A stretch of 64,000 nucleotides of DNA from Diploptera punctata (Eukaryota; Arthropoda; Insecta; Blattodea; Blaberidae): positions 3,422,001 through 3,486,000 of the forward strand of contig JASPKZ010001233.1 of the NCBI GenBank assembly GCA_030220185.1, given 5' to 3'. The position numbers and the translations under genes were made by a program. How positions within the stretch are numbered: position 1 is the first letter of the stretch; every line of letters starts with the position of its first letter. Below, piece after piece: positions 63,831 to 64,000 of the stretch. Below the pieces are notes generated by a model. It was given only the letters and a program-made list of their open reading frames with translations. It was not told the origin of the DNA and did not search any database.

Positions 63831-64000
63831 ATTGCAAAAGTTATTAAGTACTATTGAATGAATTGGATTTTTTTAACTCACCCCATCTATTTTTTCTGAA
63901 ATTCAGAACCGGTTTCAAAAGAATCACTTTCTTTGTCAACTGATATCCGACTGTTCATTTGGCAGTTGGCGGTCCTGTAGGTTTATTCTCCTGCTCCCCT

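Overview
This is eukaryotic, A+T-rich, repeat-dominated DNA with no bacterial traits: no operons, coding pieces split by GT-AG introns, and non-LTR, Penelope, Harbinger, Tc1/mariner, pogo, hAT and Helitron pieces plus tRNA-derived SINEs. The mix, and especially the very abundant RTE-type LINE with a (TAAG)n tail, looks to me like a large insect genome of cockroach type, possibly Periplaneta. That assignment is from memory of the repeat families, not a database search.

Host genes are few. The best is a secreted trypsin-like (S1) serine protease. One exon (50388-50545 plus 51886-51921) carries the activation site and catalytic His, and another (56756-57042) carries the catalytic Asp. On this haplotype the first exon is split by a mariner in the codons before TAAHC and has lost one base at the R|IVGG activation site. 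A tiny signal-peptide-like first exon lies at 5920-5950, with no demonstrated partner. A MADF-domain gene (40241-40978) is split by a 251 bp palindromic insertion. It sits inside a 10.5 kb structure with long inverted repeats.

Layout. 0-5 kb: repeat R1, SINE and LINE scraps, and a 5'-truncated RTE. 5-11 kb: tandem tRNA-SINEs, the candidate first exon, a 202 bp insertion with a hammerhead-like core, and an inverted-repeat element. 11-20 kb: an internally deleted RTE derivative with a 14 bp target duplication, RTE inserted into RTE, then a Penelope RT fragment. 21.07-30.92 kb: a PIF/Harbinger transposon of 9842 bp with matching ends and a TAA duplication, inserted in a SINE and itself holding SINEs, a Tc1-like element, a palindromic insertion, a Penelope palindrome and a transposase-like pseudogene. 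31-38 kb: a pogo-like pseudogene with a nested SINE, mariner pieces and a LINE ORF1. 38.77-49.30 kb: the long-inverted-repeat structure with 167 bp tandem subrepeats, containing the MADF gene, a full-length RTE nested in an older RTE, and a piggyBac-like fragment. 50-57 kb: the protease exons and their 4.8 kb intron (LINE, SINE, Helitron, inverted Penelope pair). 58-64 kb: a second inverted Penelope pair, a palindromic insertion, and a Penelope fragment split by an RNase H-bearing LINE.

The most unusual theme is a recurring motif, CTGAWGAT - hairpin - GAAAC. It occurs at Penelope 3' ends, in three short palindromic insertions (193, 251 and 257 bp, each with its own target duplication) and in the 202 bp insertion. 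The hairpin arms differ between copies but keep pairing, which suggests a conserved RNA fold like the hammerhead ribozymes known from Penelope-like elements. No rRNA gene, genuine tRNA gene or CRISPR array was seen.
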